Of a stretch of DNA of 64,000 nucleotides, positions 25,767-33,857 are shown piece by piece (the stretch's first letter is position 1; every line of letters starts with the position of its first letter). The stretch is from NCBI RefSeq assembly GCF_022829685.1, contig NZ_JAKSYE010000034.1, positions 45,696-109,695 of the forward strand, written 5' to 3'. This DNA is from Methylobacterium sp. E-045. Its GTDB lineage: Bacteria; Pseudomonadota; Alphaproteobacteria; Rhizobiales; Beijerinckiaceae. Position numbers and translations under genes: made by a program. A model generated the notes under the pieces. That model saw nothing but the letters and a program-made list of their open reading frames with translations. It was not told the DNA's origin and ran no database searches.

Positions 25767-26777
25767 TCAGCTGTTCAACCGGACGGGGAAGGGGAACGCC
25801 GCCCGGAGGGCCTTCGTGTCGATCGGCGACGGCGGCAGAACGCATTTGCGTGCCTCGAGCCAGCCCAGGTCGGTGAAGCGCGGCGGGACGCCGAGAGCCG
25901 GATCATCGAGACCGACCGAGAGCTTGTAATCCCGCATCTTGAACGAATCCTCCGCGCTCTCCGTGTCGCTCGTCACATTGAGCGACTGACAGGGAACACC
26001 GTAGGCGTGGGAAACGATGAGGCCGTGGAGCGAGGTCGAGACGATCTCATCGCAGCTCATGATGTCTCTGATGACACCTTCGATCTCGTCGAACGTGACC
26101 GATAGCAGTGAGATGATCTTGATGTGATCTGCATCGAGCTTCTCGATGGCGGCCCGGAACATCCCTTCCTGCAGCACGTGCGGAATGATACCGATCTTGT
26201 GGGTCTTGGGCACATTCGGCGCATACAGTTCCGGCAGCAGGACCGCGGCATCGCCGTAGATCTCCGGGCATTCCCCGCCGCTGGCAATCACTGCCGCACG
26301 CGAGAGCGGGCCGCGCACGGCGCTGTAGATCGCGGTCGGGCAGAGCGGGTCGCTGTCGCGCGGCATGCCGGTTCCCCATACGCGGGTGCCGGGACGGGCG
26401 AATTTGGCGATGCTGCCGATGCAGAGGCCTTCCGCCTTGCTGGAGGCCACCCAGCGCGGCATCACACCAAAGGCGTGCCAGAGAACGTAAGGGGTGAGGA
26501 TGTCACCGAAATTGCCGGGATAGGGACTGCGCATCCACCACACTTTGGGGCGGTATTTCTCCTCGAGGCCGGCTTCGGCTGCCAACTCGTCGAAGCTGCG
26601 CAGGGTGCGGAACGCCGTGACGAAGGAGCCCCATCTCTGCTCCGACTCGGCGAGAAGATCGTTCTCCAGCTTGATGAACGCGTCCGTATCGCCTTCCCGG
26701 AGATGGGCGTGGAATGCCTTTGCCGCCGCCTTTTCGGCCTGGTTGTCCCGACCTTCGAGCTCTTCCTGGTTCGACAC
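25767..26777 (-). CDS. Polysaccharide pyruvyl transferase family protein
   Basis: 336 residues. After about 80 leading residues of low similarity, the family core is clear: WWMRSPYPGNFGDILTPYVLWHAFG, VWGTGMPRD, AVRGPLSRAAVIASG and YGDAAVLLPELY. After that come KIGIIPHVLQ and the active-site-like EIVSTSLHGLIVSHAYGVPC. Members transfer pyruvate from phosphoenolpyruvate onto a sugar of an exopolysaccharide as a ketal, changing its charge. No other polysaccharide gene is adjacent, so it acts alone or with genes elsewhere. Base composition upstream is AT-rich, a possible sign of transfer. Confidence 0.85.
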   Translation of the reverse strand: MSNQEELEGRDNQAEKAAAKAFHAHLREGDTDAFIKLENDLLAESEQRWGSFVTAFRTLRSFDELAAEAGLEEKYRPKVWWMRSPYPGNFGDILTPYVLWHAFGVMPRWVASSKAEGLCIGSIAKFARPGTRVWGTGMPRDSDPLCPTAIYSAVRGPLSRAAVIASGGECPEIYGDAAVLLPELYAPNVPKTHKIGIIPHVLQEGMFRAAIEKLDADHIKIISLLSVTFDEIEGVIRDIMSCDEIVSTSLHGLIVSHAYGVPCQSLNVTSDTESAEDSFKMRDYKLSVGLDDPALGVPPRFTDLGWLEARKCVLPPSPIDTKALRAAFPFPVRLNS

Positions 26778-27120
26778 TCGATTTCTCCAACCTTGGTCGT
26801 CGGCGCAATGCGAGGCTTATCGTCTTGGAGACGATCAGAGTCGAGACCGTTGCCCGAGAGCCGCCGCTCCCTGTCATGGACGGGTGTGGGGGCGACTCCC
26901 CTCGAACGCTGGTCCGCGGTGCCTTCGACGTCCCGGGCCCCTCAAGGAAGCAGGCGCTGAGGATTCATAGACTAGAATAGATATAAATCAAATCTGATGG
27001 CTTGGCGAGTTATGTAAGATTTATACTCTTTCCAATATTCGCCAATACGCTTGATTGATCGCTCGACTTGCTTCTTTATGTCTTCTATCGGGGCATTGCG
27101 GGATGTGGAGGTCGGTCAAG
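26778..27120. other. AT-rich intergenic region
   Basis: A 343-base gap. The first half is ordinary GC-rich sequence. Bases about 26965-27085 fall to well under half GC (AATAGATATAAATCAAATC, AAGATTTATACTCTTTCC), quite unlike the surroundings. It probably carries the promoters for the divergent genes on either side and may mark foreign DNA. No gene is seen. Confidence 0.5.
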
Positions 27121-27294
27121 ATGGAACGGATGCTGGAACTGATCCGGGGCTATGTACGATTGGCATGGTGGGACGGTTGCGCCGTCGACCTGCGTCTGCA
27201 CCGCATCGCCGACTTCGTGGATTTCCTCGCCGCCGCGCAGGAGCCGCGGCTGATGCCCGAACCGATCCCGGACATAAGAGGAGAGATCGCGTGA
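27121..27294 (+). CDS. Small protein of unknown function (57 aa)
   Basis: A 57-codon reading frame starting at ATG 27121 with GGAGG about 9 bases upstream. The product is MERMLELIRGYVRLAWWDGC followed by an amphipathic helix-rich part ending in IPDIRGEIA. I recognise no family. Its last codons overlap the start of the next small gene (GTGA at 27291), and an AGAGGAGA stretch just before that start would serve it. The coupling and the good ribosome site are the main evidence that both are real. Confidence 0.6.
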   Translation: MERMLELIRGYVRLAWWDGCAVDLRLHRIADFVDFLAAAQEPRLMPEPIPDIRGEIA

Positions 27295-27614
27295 GCGCCG
27301 TCCGTTCGTCTCGGCCTTGTATCGAGCCGCCCAAGGAAGGAAGCGAGCTGGACGAAGCGTTGCGCCGCGCCTTCTGGACCAGCCTGCACCGACAACCTCT
27401 CCCGGCGCTCCAGGCGCTGGCAGTGGCGGCGCGCGCCATCGGGACGCTGTATCGACAGATTGCCGAGGCCCACGACGGCCCGGGCGGCTGCGCTTGCGGA
27501 TGGGAGCCCGATCCCGACAGCGATCTCATCGTGCTCGAGGCCAATCTGGCGGCCGCCCTGCTCAAACCGCCGGAAATGGACCTCGCTCACATGACAACGC
27601 TCGGGAGGGCGTGA
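27291..27614 (+). CDS. Small protein of unknown function (107 aa), coupled to the previous gene
   Basis: 107 residues starting from GTG 27291, which overlaps the stop of the upstream small gene. The sequence is mostly helical: LDEALRRAFWTSLHRQPLPALQALAVAARAIGTLYRQIAEAH, then a short GGCACGWEP turn with two close cysteines, and LEANLAAALLKPPEMDLAHM. There is no signal peptide or membrane segment. No family is recognised. The pair (57 and 107 residues) forms a compact two-gene operon. Confidence 0.6.
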   Translation: MSAVRSSRPCIEPPKEGSELDEALRRAFWTSLHRQPLPALQALAVAARAIGTLYRQIAEAHDGPGGCACGWEPDPDSDLIVLEANLAAALLKPPEMDLAHMTTLGRA

Positions 27615-27747
27615 CGGCAACCGTGCCGGCCTGATTGAACCGTGGCCTGGGTCTCCCCGTCAGCGACTTCCCTCAATGCGTCGCGTGAGGGATTGGTTAA
27701 CCCCCTCCCGCCCATGATCCGCCCGGCCCCTAACGGCGGAGGTGGGA

Positions 27748-27906
27748 ATGGACGTGATCTACCGCGGTCTCGAAACGTCGCTCCTCGGGCTGGCGCTTAT
27801 TCTCGGGATCGCAGCCCTGACCCTCCCCTCTCTGGCACCCCGCATCCTCGGCGCCCCGGAGCTTGCCGTGACCCTGCCGCTGCTCAGCGTCACCGCTGGA
27901 GGTTGA
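27748..27906 (+). CDS. Small membrane protein (52 aa)
   Basis: A 52-residue frame with an excellent ribosome-binding site (GGAGG, 5 bases before ATG). The product MDVIYRGLETSLLG is followed by one hydrophobic segment (LALILGIAALTLPSLAP) and a second, weaker hydrophobic run (LAVTLPLLSVTAGG). It is too short for most automatic callers. The function is unknown; it resembles the many one-helix stress-related membrane peptides only in general form. Confidence 0.55.
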   Translation: MDVIYRGLETSLLGLALILGIAALTLPSLAPRILGAPELAVTLPLLSVTAGG

Positions 27907-28125
27907 CGTCAATCACGGGATGGCTGCCGCGCTTCCGACGGGCCATCGTGATCGTGACGGTGCGAAGCCACATAACCAGCAACGCATCTTAACTATTTGG
28001 GTGCGGCGCGTCATCGCGCTGCAACCGTTTCGCCCTCACGCGACTTTACAGACCAATCGCTGCGGTTAGCGCAACGACTTGGGTCTGGATGGCGCTTCGA
28101 AAATCGGAGCGCGGGCAGGGTTGCG

Positions 28126-28377
28126 ATGACGAAACGATTCGGGCTTTTCACCGGAATGGGCGTTGCGCTCCTCATCGGTGCGTCCTCCCTCTCCGCCGAA
28201 GCGATGCCCGGGACCGAGGGATCTTCGACCACCCCACCCCACCGGGATGCGGAAGTTGGCAAAGTCGCCCTGACGGTCGAGGCGGAGGACGATACGCTCG
28301 CCTGCACCAAATCGCGCAAGCGCTTGTTCGTCGATGGCGAGGGTTGGATCGTCCGCCGCGTCACCACCTGCCGCTAG
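28126..28377 (+). CDS. Small secreted protein (83 aa)
   Basis: 83 residues with a Sec signal peptide (MTKRFGLFTGMGVALLIGASSLSAEA). The mature part contains two cysteines, in DDTLACTKSRKRLFVDGEGWIVRRVTTCR, which could form a disulfide bond around a basic segment. I know no function for it. The arrangement of a short leader, charged middle and paired cysteines is common among periplasmic proteins of this order. It is one of two small exported proteins encoded in succession. Confidence 0.65.
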   Translation: MTKRFGLFTGMGVALLIGASSLSAEAMPGTEGSSTTPPHRDAEVGKVALTVEAEDDTLACTKSRKRLFVDGEGWIVRRVTTCR

Positions 28378-28549
28378 AACGATTGCCTCCCTCTTTCGAT
28401 GACGCCGTGTGGGCGTCGAGGTCAGTGTCCCGAAGGTCGCGCGACATCGTCTCTCCGTACTCTTCCTCCCTGTTCTCTCACCGGTTTTAGGCAGGATCAT
28501 GCTTTGCATGCCGTCCGATCGCGGACCGGATCCAGGCAAGGAGGCTGGC

Positions 28550-29011
28550 ATGTCGCCGATGCTGAGACGATCGATGCTGGGATGCGGTCTGGCGCTTGCC
28601 CTCATGGCGGCGCCGACGGCCTACGCGCAGGATGTCGTCACCTCGGGCTACGGTCATCCCGGTAGGCCTCACGCGCGGTTCGATGAGAGCTACGCCGGCC
28701 CCTACGTTGTTGCGTCCACTTTTGCTGCGTCGCGGCCGCCCTTGCCTCGACCGACCGAACTGGTCCCGAGCGCCTGGGGCTATGGGACCTACGGGATTCC
28801 CACCGCGACCGGCATCCGTCCTGCGCCCGTCGGAACGCCTACCCTCTACGTGATCGATACAATGCCCGGCGCGAGGCATCGGGCTCGCAACCCCGGCCCT
28901 AAGATATTGTCGCGGGGAGGACGAAGCCCGGCCGCGACAGCCATCGCTTCGCAGATGCAGACCGGAGCGAAGATCGTCACGGTGCCTCTCGGGCGACACG
29001 CTTCCCGCTGA
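28550..29011 (+). CDS. Exported protein of unknown function (153 aa)
   Basis: 153 residues from ATG 28550, which has a perfect AAGGAGG about 6 bases upstream. The signal peptide is MSPMLRRSMLGCGLALALMAAPTAYAQ. The mature region is low in complexity: Tyr/Gly/Pro-rich (GYGHPGRPHARFDESYAGP, WGYGTYGIPTATG) and ends in a basic tail (TVPLGRHASR). No family is recognised. It probably sits in the periplasm or outer envelope. The gene ends 11 bases before the convergent YdcF-like gene. Confidence 0.7.
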   Translation: MSPMLRRSMLGCGLALALMAAPTAYAQDVVTSGYGHPGRPHARFDESYAGPYVVASTFAASRPPLPRPTELVPSAWGYGTYGIPTATGIRPAPVGTPTLYVIDTMPGARHRARNPGPKILSRGGRSPAATAIASQMQTGAKIVTVPLGRHASR

Positions 29012-29022
29012 GGGGGGGAGCG

Positions 29023-29709
29023 TCAATACTGCGCGCGCAGGATCGTCTCGGAGACGAGCTTGATCGGCTTTCCGCGTCCCATCATGATCGCCGCCCGGGA
29101 TTGCTCCGGATCGGACTCGAACCGCGTCCGCAGCCAAGCGACGAGGAATTTCAGGTATTCCGAGCCTATGAGCCTCGCCGTTCCGGGGTGGCGCCACCAG
29201 CGATCGGCATCGAAGCCGTCCGCGATCACGGGGTGGGGCAGGACACGATCCTTGCCCATCAGGGCGTGGTCGAGTTCCACCAGGGTCCGGGGCATGTGGT
29301 AGTTCGAGGTCACCACCGCGACGGTGTTGAACCGGTGCTGGCGCATCCAGCGACGGGTCTCGATGGCGTTGCCGATCGTATTGCGGGCCCGGTAATCGAG
29401 GTCGACGCAGCACTCGATCCAATGGCGCTGGCTCGGGTTGAGCCGGGCAATCTCATCGCGGCTCGTCCGCTCATTGACGCCGGTGATCAGCAGGCGCCGG
29501 CCATAACCGCCGGCAAGAAGGTCGATGGCGTCGCCGATACGCTGTGCACCGCCCGTAAGGACGACAATTCCGTCTGCTCGGCCGTCGAGAGTGCGCTCGT
29601 CACGGGCGATGGATTCAGCGAAGAGCAGGAACCCGGTAACGAGCGCCAAGGCGGCGACGGTACCAAGGCCGAGGGCGACATAGCCGAGGCGCTGTAGTCT
29701 TGGAGACAT
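29023..29709 (-). CDS. YdcF/DUF218 family membrane protein
   Basis: 228 residues from ATG 29709. One N-terminal membrane helix (LGYVALGLGTVAALALVTGFLLFAES) is followed by a DUF218 domain in the periplasm: DGIVVLTGGAQRIGDAIDLL, RLLITGVNE, CVDLDYRARNTIGNAIETRRWM and AVVTSNYHMPRTLVEL. Related proteins (ElyC, SanA) support envelope and peptidoglycan integrity; the biochemical activity is not settled. It is convergent with the secreted-protein gene and lies close to ftsX. Confidence 0.88.
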   Translation of the reverse strand: MSPRLQRLGYVALGLGTVAALALVTGFLLFAESIARDERTLDGRADGIVVLTGGAQRIGDAIDLLAGGYGRRLLITGVNERTSRDEIARLNPSQRHWIECCVDLDYRARNTIGNAIETRRWMRQHRFNTVAVVTSNYHMPRTLVELDHALMGKDRVLPHPVIADGFDADRWWRHPGTARLIGSEYLKFLVAWLRTRFESDPEQSRAAIMMGRGKPIKLVSETILRAQY

Positions 29710-29979
29710 CACCGTTGCGATCCGTGCGGGGGGCACCGACGATTCCGCTCGACCTCGTGGCCAGACCCAACCGAACGCCTCCGTTGGGCGAGTGGTGCCA
29801 AGTCCTGACATCCGCGTGGCCATTCTCCGAAGGTAGTGCCGAATGCGGCATCCGCGAGGCGATACTTCCGCCTTTAACGGTTTACGGATCGTTAACGCGA
29901 CCGGGAGGCGGTATTCGGAACCCATGCGACGTCATGCGGACGGTCGCGTAGGGACGTATCCCGCGCCCGAAAGCCGGCT

Positions 29980-30945
29980 TCAACGCAGGAAGCGTCGAAC
30001 CGTCAGCCGCGACACGACGCCGGTGACCACCGAGGCGATCACGCCGATGAGCAGAACGGCGGCGTAGCCGCGCCAGCCGATATGGAAGGCGCCGAACAGG
30101 GCCTCGATCTCGTCGCCGGCCGGCCCCGAGCGCCAGAGCCGGGCGAACAGTCCCGCGAGCGCGAAGACCGCCAGTGCCAGGCAAGAGCCGATGATTCCAC
30201 CGCGCAGGCCAAGGCGGAAGAAGCGGCGCTGGAAGGCGCGAGCGATGAAATCGTCGTTCGCGCCGACGAAGTGCAGCACCTCCACCACTTCCCGGTTGCC
30301 GGCCATGGCGCCGCGCGTGGCGAACACCACGGCAAGGCCGGTGGCGATAAGCACGAGGGCGACGATCCCGATGCCGACGCCGACGAAGGTGTTGGCCATG
30401 GTCGAAAGCCGCTGAAGCCACAGGGCATGGTCGTCGAGGCTCGCCACACCCGGCATGGCTTCGCCGAGCGCGCTCCGCAGTCCCTTGAGGTCGGGGGCAG
30501 GGGATTCCGCGAGCTTCAGGGTCACGAGCCGCGGAACCGGCAGGTCGGAGAGGTCGAGACCGCTGCCGAGCCAGGGCTCGAGCAGGCGTTCGGCTTCGGC
30601 CTTCGAGAAGATCCGCGTCGCGGCAATTCCGGGCGTCGCCTTTGCCAGCCCGTCGGCCTTGGCCACATCGGCGTCGATGTCGCGGCCGGCGCTCGGCCTC
30701 ACCTGGATCGTCACCTCCTGCGCAACGCTGCCCTGCCATTGGTCGGCGCTTGAGGCGACGATCTCCGCCGCCCCGGCACAGAGAGCCGCCAGGAAGGTCA
30801 GGATGGCGATGACCGCGGCGAGCGCCCGGCTCGCGGCGGAGTCGGTGGGGACGAGGGGGGCGTTGCGTCGCAGGGTCGCTGGAAGCGCCTCCCTGTCGGG
30901 CGCGACAATTGTCGAGGGATGCGGGGGGGGGCTTACCTGGCCCAT
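29980..30945 (-). CDS. ftsX: Cell-division ABC permease FtsX
   Basis: 321 residues. A cytoplasmic N-terminus is followed by a first membrane helix (LAAVIAILTFLAALCAGAAEIV), a large periplasmic loop (VTIQVRPSAGRDIDADVAKADG and onwards to LWLQRLSTMANT), and three C-terminal helices with the FtsX segment AMAGNREVVEVLHFVGANDDFIARAFQRRFF. The FtsEX complex controls peptidoglycan hydrolases at the division septum. Its ATG shares one base with the ftsE stop, so the two are translated together. The N-terminus carries about 40 extra polar, proline-rich residues. Confidence 0.93.
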   Translation of the reverse strand: MGQVSPPPHPSTIVAPDREALPATLRRNAPLVPTDSAASRALAAVIAILTFLAALCAGAAEIVASSADQWQGSVAQEVTIQVRPSAGRDIDADVAKADGLAKATPGIAATRIFSKAEAERLLEPWLGSGLDLSDLPVPRLVTLKLAESPAPDLKGLRSALGEAMPGVASLDDHALWLQRLSTMANTFVGVGIGIVALVLIATGLAVVFATRGAMAGNREVVEVLHFVGANDDFIARAFQRRFFRLGLRGGIIGSCLALAVFALAGLFARLWRSGPAGDEIEALFGAFHIGWRGYAAVLLIGVIASVVTGVVSRLTVRRFLR

Positions 30946-31643
30946 CAGCGTTCGATCTGCAGCCGGCCCTGACCCAGGACGAGCCGGGGGGCGTCGACGA
31001 GGTCCATCAGGCCGAAATCGTGGGTGGCGATCAGGACCGAGGTTCCGAGCCGGTTGAGTTCGATGAACAGTCGCAGCAGCCGCCGGCCGAGGCCGGGATC
31101 GACGTTGCCGGTGGGTTCGTCGGCGAGGAGAAGGTCGGGCCGGGCGATGAGCGCGCGGGCGATCGCCGCGCGCTGCTTCTCGCCACCGGACAGAAGCGGC
31201 GGCAGGACGTGCATGCGTTCGCCGAGGCCGACCCAACGCAGGAGTTCCACCACCTCGGCGCGGTAGCTCGTTTCCGAGCGGCCCTGGACGCGCAAGGGCA
31301 GGGCGACGTTCTCATAGGTGGTGAGGTGGTCGAGCAGGCGGAAATCCTGGAACACGATACCCATCCGCCGCCGGAGGCCGGTGAGCGCCTCGTTGGAAAT
31401 ATCGCTGACCTCTTCCCCGAACACGGAAACCAATCCGCGCGTCGGCCGCACCGAGAGCAGGATCAGGCGCAACAGGGTGGTCTTCCCCGCGCCGGAGGGG
31501 CCGGTGAGAAACTGGAACGACCGCGGAGCGATCTGGAAGCTCACGTCGCTCAGCACTTCCGGACCGAGGCCGTAGCGCATCCCGACATTCTCGAACTGGA
31601 CCACGGGCTCCTCGACGCCCGACAGGAGGCTGTCACCGGTCAC
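30945..31643 (-). CDS. ftsE: Cell-division ATP-binding protein FtsE
   Basis: 232 residues, an ABC ATPase with Walker A GPSGAGKTT, the Q-loop in FQDFRLLDHLTTYENVALPLRV (typical for FtsE), signature LSGGEKQR, Walker B LLLADEPTG and the switch HD in IATHDFGLMDLV. It drives FtsX. GTG at 31643 is chosen because it gives the usual distance to FENVGMRYG; the frame stays open further upstream. The divergent zinc-ribbon gene begins 158 bases away. Confidence 0.95.
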   Translation of the reverse strand: MTGDSLLSGVEEPVVQFENVGMRYGLGPEVLSDVSFQIAPRSFQFLTGPSGAGKTTLLRLILLSVRPTRGLVSVFGEEVSDISNEALTGLRRRMGIVFQDFRLLDHLTTYENVALPLRVQGRSETSYRAEVVELLRWVGLGERMHVLPPLLSGGEKQRAAIARALIARPDLLLADEPTGNVDPGLGRRLLRLFIELNRLGTSVLIATHDFGLMDLVDAPRLVLGQGRLQIER

Positions 31644-31800
31644 GCGAGATTTCCGGATCCGTCGATGCCCGATTCTGCTGACAAACGTCCGCTCCCATTC
31701 TGCCGCTTCACGGAGGATTAACCGCTTTCGGCGATGACGGTGTGAGTCTTTTTCACCGAGCCGGCAACTGCCGATCGAGAATTCGAGGCGTCGATTCGCC

Positions 31801-32580
31801 ATGCTGATCGTCTGCCCGTCCTGCGCAAGCGAATACGACGTGGCGACCGACAGGGTCGGCGTCGAGGGCCGCTCGGTGCGCTGCGCCGCCTGTCGCGAAA
31901 CCTGGTTCATCTCACCCGACGAGGTCGCGGCCGCCCTCGCCGAGGAGATGGCCGAGATCCAGGCGGCGATGGGCTCGGTGGAGGGGCGTGGCGCGGCGCA
32001 GGCCGATCTCGATGCATGGGAAGCCGCGCTGGCCGAGGAGGCTCAGTCCGCAGCCGTGGATCCGGTGCCGGAGGAGAAACCGGTCCGCAAGGTCCGCGGG
32101 CGGACGCCGCCAAAGACCCGATGGGGCGCCCTGTCGCCGGCCGCCGCCTTCGGGCTCGCCCTGCTGGCAGGCATTCCCCTGGCGCTTCTCGCGCGCAGCA
32201 CCGTCGTGCGAGCCATGCCCCAGAGCGCTGCGCTCTACGCCCGGATCGGCATGCCGGTGAACCTGCGCGGCATCGAGATCCGCGATCTCGCGGCGTTCCA
32301 GACCCAGGGCGAGGGGGCCGTCGCCCAACTCGTCATCGAGGGCGACCTCGTCGGCGTGGCGGGCAGCTCCGTCCCGGTGCCACCGATCGAGGTGGAGGTG
32401 CGGGACGGGCAGGGGCAGGCGATCTACCGCTGGACCGTGGCGCCGCCGCGTTCCAGCCTGGACGATCGCGAGACGGCCCGTTTTCGGGCGAGTTTGTCGG
32501 CTCCTCCGGCGCAGGGGCGGACGATCAAGGTCGGATTCGCGCCGGAACGCGGGGCGCCCGAACCGGATCCGGAGCGATGA
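31801..32580 (+). CDS. MJ0042 zinc-ribbon membrane protein
   Basis: 259 residues. The N-terminus MLIVCPSCASEYDV ... VRCAACRETWF is an MJ0042-type zinc ribbon with two CxxC pairs. A charged Glu/Ala-rich linker leads to one membrane helix (FGLALLAGIPLALLARSTVV). The C-terminal domain (LRGIEIRDLAAFQTQGEGAVAQLVIEGDLVG ... VRDGQGQAIYRWTV) is a beta-rich, DUF3426-like periplasmic module. It regularly sits opposite ftsEX in this order and its role is not known; a link with envelope biogenesis is an inference from position. Confidence 0.88.
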   Translation: MLIVCPSCASEYDVATDRVGVEGRSVRCAACRETWFISPDEVAAALAEEMAEIQAAMGSVEGRGAAQADLDAWEAALAEEAQSAAVDPVPEEKPVRKVRGRTPPKTRWGALSPAAAFGLALLAGIPLALLARSTVVRAMPQSAALYARIGMPVNLRGIEIRDLAAFQTQGEGAVAQLVIEGDLVGVAGSSVPVPPIEVEVRDGQGQAIYRWTVAPPRSSLDDRETARFRASLSAPPAQGRTIKVGFAPERGAPEPDPER

Positions 32581-32651
32581 AACTGCGCCATCGCGCGTCC
32601 CCGGGAGCGAAATCCGATGCCAGCCGATCCGGCGCGTGGTAGGGAGATCGT

Positions 32652-33221
32652 ATGACCAGTCCGACCCGACGCGTCCGCGTCCTCTTCGACGAAACCGCCA
32701 TCGCGAACCGCAACGAGGAGCTGGCCGCGGCCATCGTCGCGGCCAAGCCCGAGAACCTCCTCGTCGTGGCGGTTCTCAAGGGGAGCTTCATGTTCGCGGC
32801 CGACCTGCTGAGGGCGCTGCACCGCTCCGGCCTGTCACCGCAGGTCGAGTTCGTCCACCTGTCGAGCTATCGCAGCGGCACGGTCTCCTCGGGGCAGGTG
32901 GAGATCCTGCGCGACGTGGAGAGCGAGGTTCGCGGCCGCGACGTCCTCCTCGTGGACGACATCCTGGAATCGGGACGCACCGTCGTCTTCGCCAAGGATC
33001 TGCTCATGGCGCGCGGCGCCAAGCGGGTCCTGACCGCCGTCCTGCTCGAGAAGCCGGGCAAGCGGGCGGTGACCATCGATGCCGATTTCGTCGGATTCAC
33101 CTGCCCCGACGTGTTCGTGGTGGGCTACGGCATGGATGTCGCCCACGAATATCGTCAGCTCCCCTTCGTCGGCCTGGTCGACCACGTGAGCAGCGATCCG
33201 GACCTGTTCGGCGGCACCTGA
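32652..33221 (+). CDS. hpt: Hypoxanthine phosphoribosyltransferase
   Basis: 189 residues, type I phosphoribosyltransferase. The PRPP-binding motif is VLLVDDILESGRTV, preceded by VVAVLKGSFMFAADLLRAL and FVHLSSYRSGT and followed by VLLEKPGKR and DVFVVGYGMD in the usual order. It converts hypoxanthine or guanine plus PRPP to IMP or GMP in purine salvage. AGGGAGAT precedes the ATG. The pairing with cpdR downstream is common in this order. Confidence 0.95.
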   Translation: MTSPTRRVRVLFDETAIANRNEELAAAIVAAKPENLLVVAVLKGSFMFAADLLRALHRSGLSPQVEFVHLSSYRSGTVSSGQVEILRDVESEVRGRDVLLVDDILESGRTVVFAKDLLMARGAKRVLTAVLLEKPGKRAVTIDADFVGFTCPDVFVVGYGMDVAHEYRQLPFVGLVDHVSSDPDLFGGT

Positions 33222-33395
33222 GCCCGCCCTCCGGCCAAGCGAAGCCGGCGATCGGGCCTTCCCGCGACGTGAGGGCGACAATTGCGCGCGGCCGGGCATC
33301 GCGGAACATTTGCATATCATTTGATGCAAAGCGGCTCTTGACATCGCGGCAAGGTCGAAGCGCAGTCTGGGCGATCCAGAAGAGATAGAGAGTTG

Positions 33396-33761
33396 ATGGC
33401 ACGAATCCTCCTCGTTGACGATGAAGAGCCCGTGCGCGGCTTCCTGAAACGGGGCCTGGAAATCGACGGGCATTCCGTCGTGACGGCGTCGGACGGGAGC
33501 GACGGGCTCGATCGGCTGACGGAGGCGGATGGTGCATTCGATCTGATGCTCACCGATATCCGCATGCCGCTGATGGACGGCATCGCCCTCGCTCTGGCGG
33601 CCAAGCGCGATTTTCCTGCTTTGACGATCCTCCTGATGACGGGGTTTGCCGACCAGCGCGAGCGGGCCCGTGGCCTCGACGCCATCGTCACCGACGTGCT
33701 GACGAAGCCGTTCTCCTTGGCCGACCTGCGCTCCACAGTGAAGCGCGCGCTCGCCGCCTGA
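33396..33761 (+). CDS. cpdR: CpdR-like single-domain response regulator
   Basis: 121 residues, only a receiver domain: ILLVDDEEPVRGF (acidic pocket), LTDIRMPLMDG with the phosphorylated aspartate, LLMTGFADQRERARGLDAIVTDVLTKPFSL with the conserved T and K. The MTGFADQRERA and TKPFSLADL segments are typical of CpdR, which when unphosphorylated brings ClpXP to the pole to degrade cell-cycle proteins. ATG 33396 is used; an in-frame TTG lies one codon before. The hpt neighbour supports the identification. Confidence 0.9.
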   Translation: MARILLVDDEEPVRGFLKRGLEIDGHSVVTASDGSDGLDRLTEADGAFDLMLTDIRMPLMDGIALALAAKRDFPALTILLMTGFADQRERARGLDAIVTDVLTKPFSLADLRSTVKRALAA

Positions 33762-33857
33762 ACGGCCCACACGATCGCGAAATTTCGATGAAGCTTGGCC
33801 GCCGGTCCTTGCGTTGCCGAAGGGAGTGTTTCCTCCTCCCCTCGCGACGAGTACCCC

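Noticed and set aside
25588..25929. A plus-strand frame between the MBL and pyruvyl transferase genes
   Set aside because: It overlaps the end of the transferase and a probable terminator, and its composition is that of a shadow frame.
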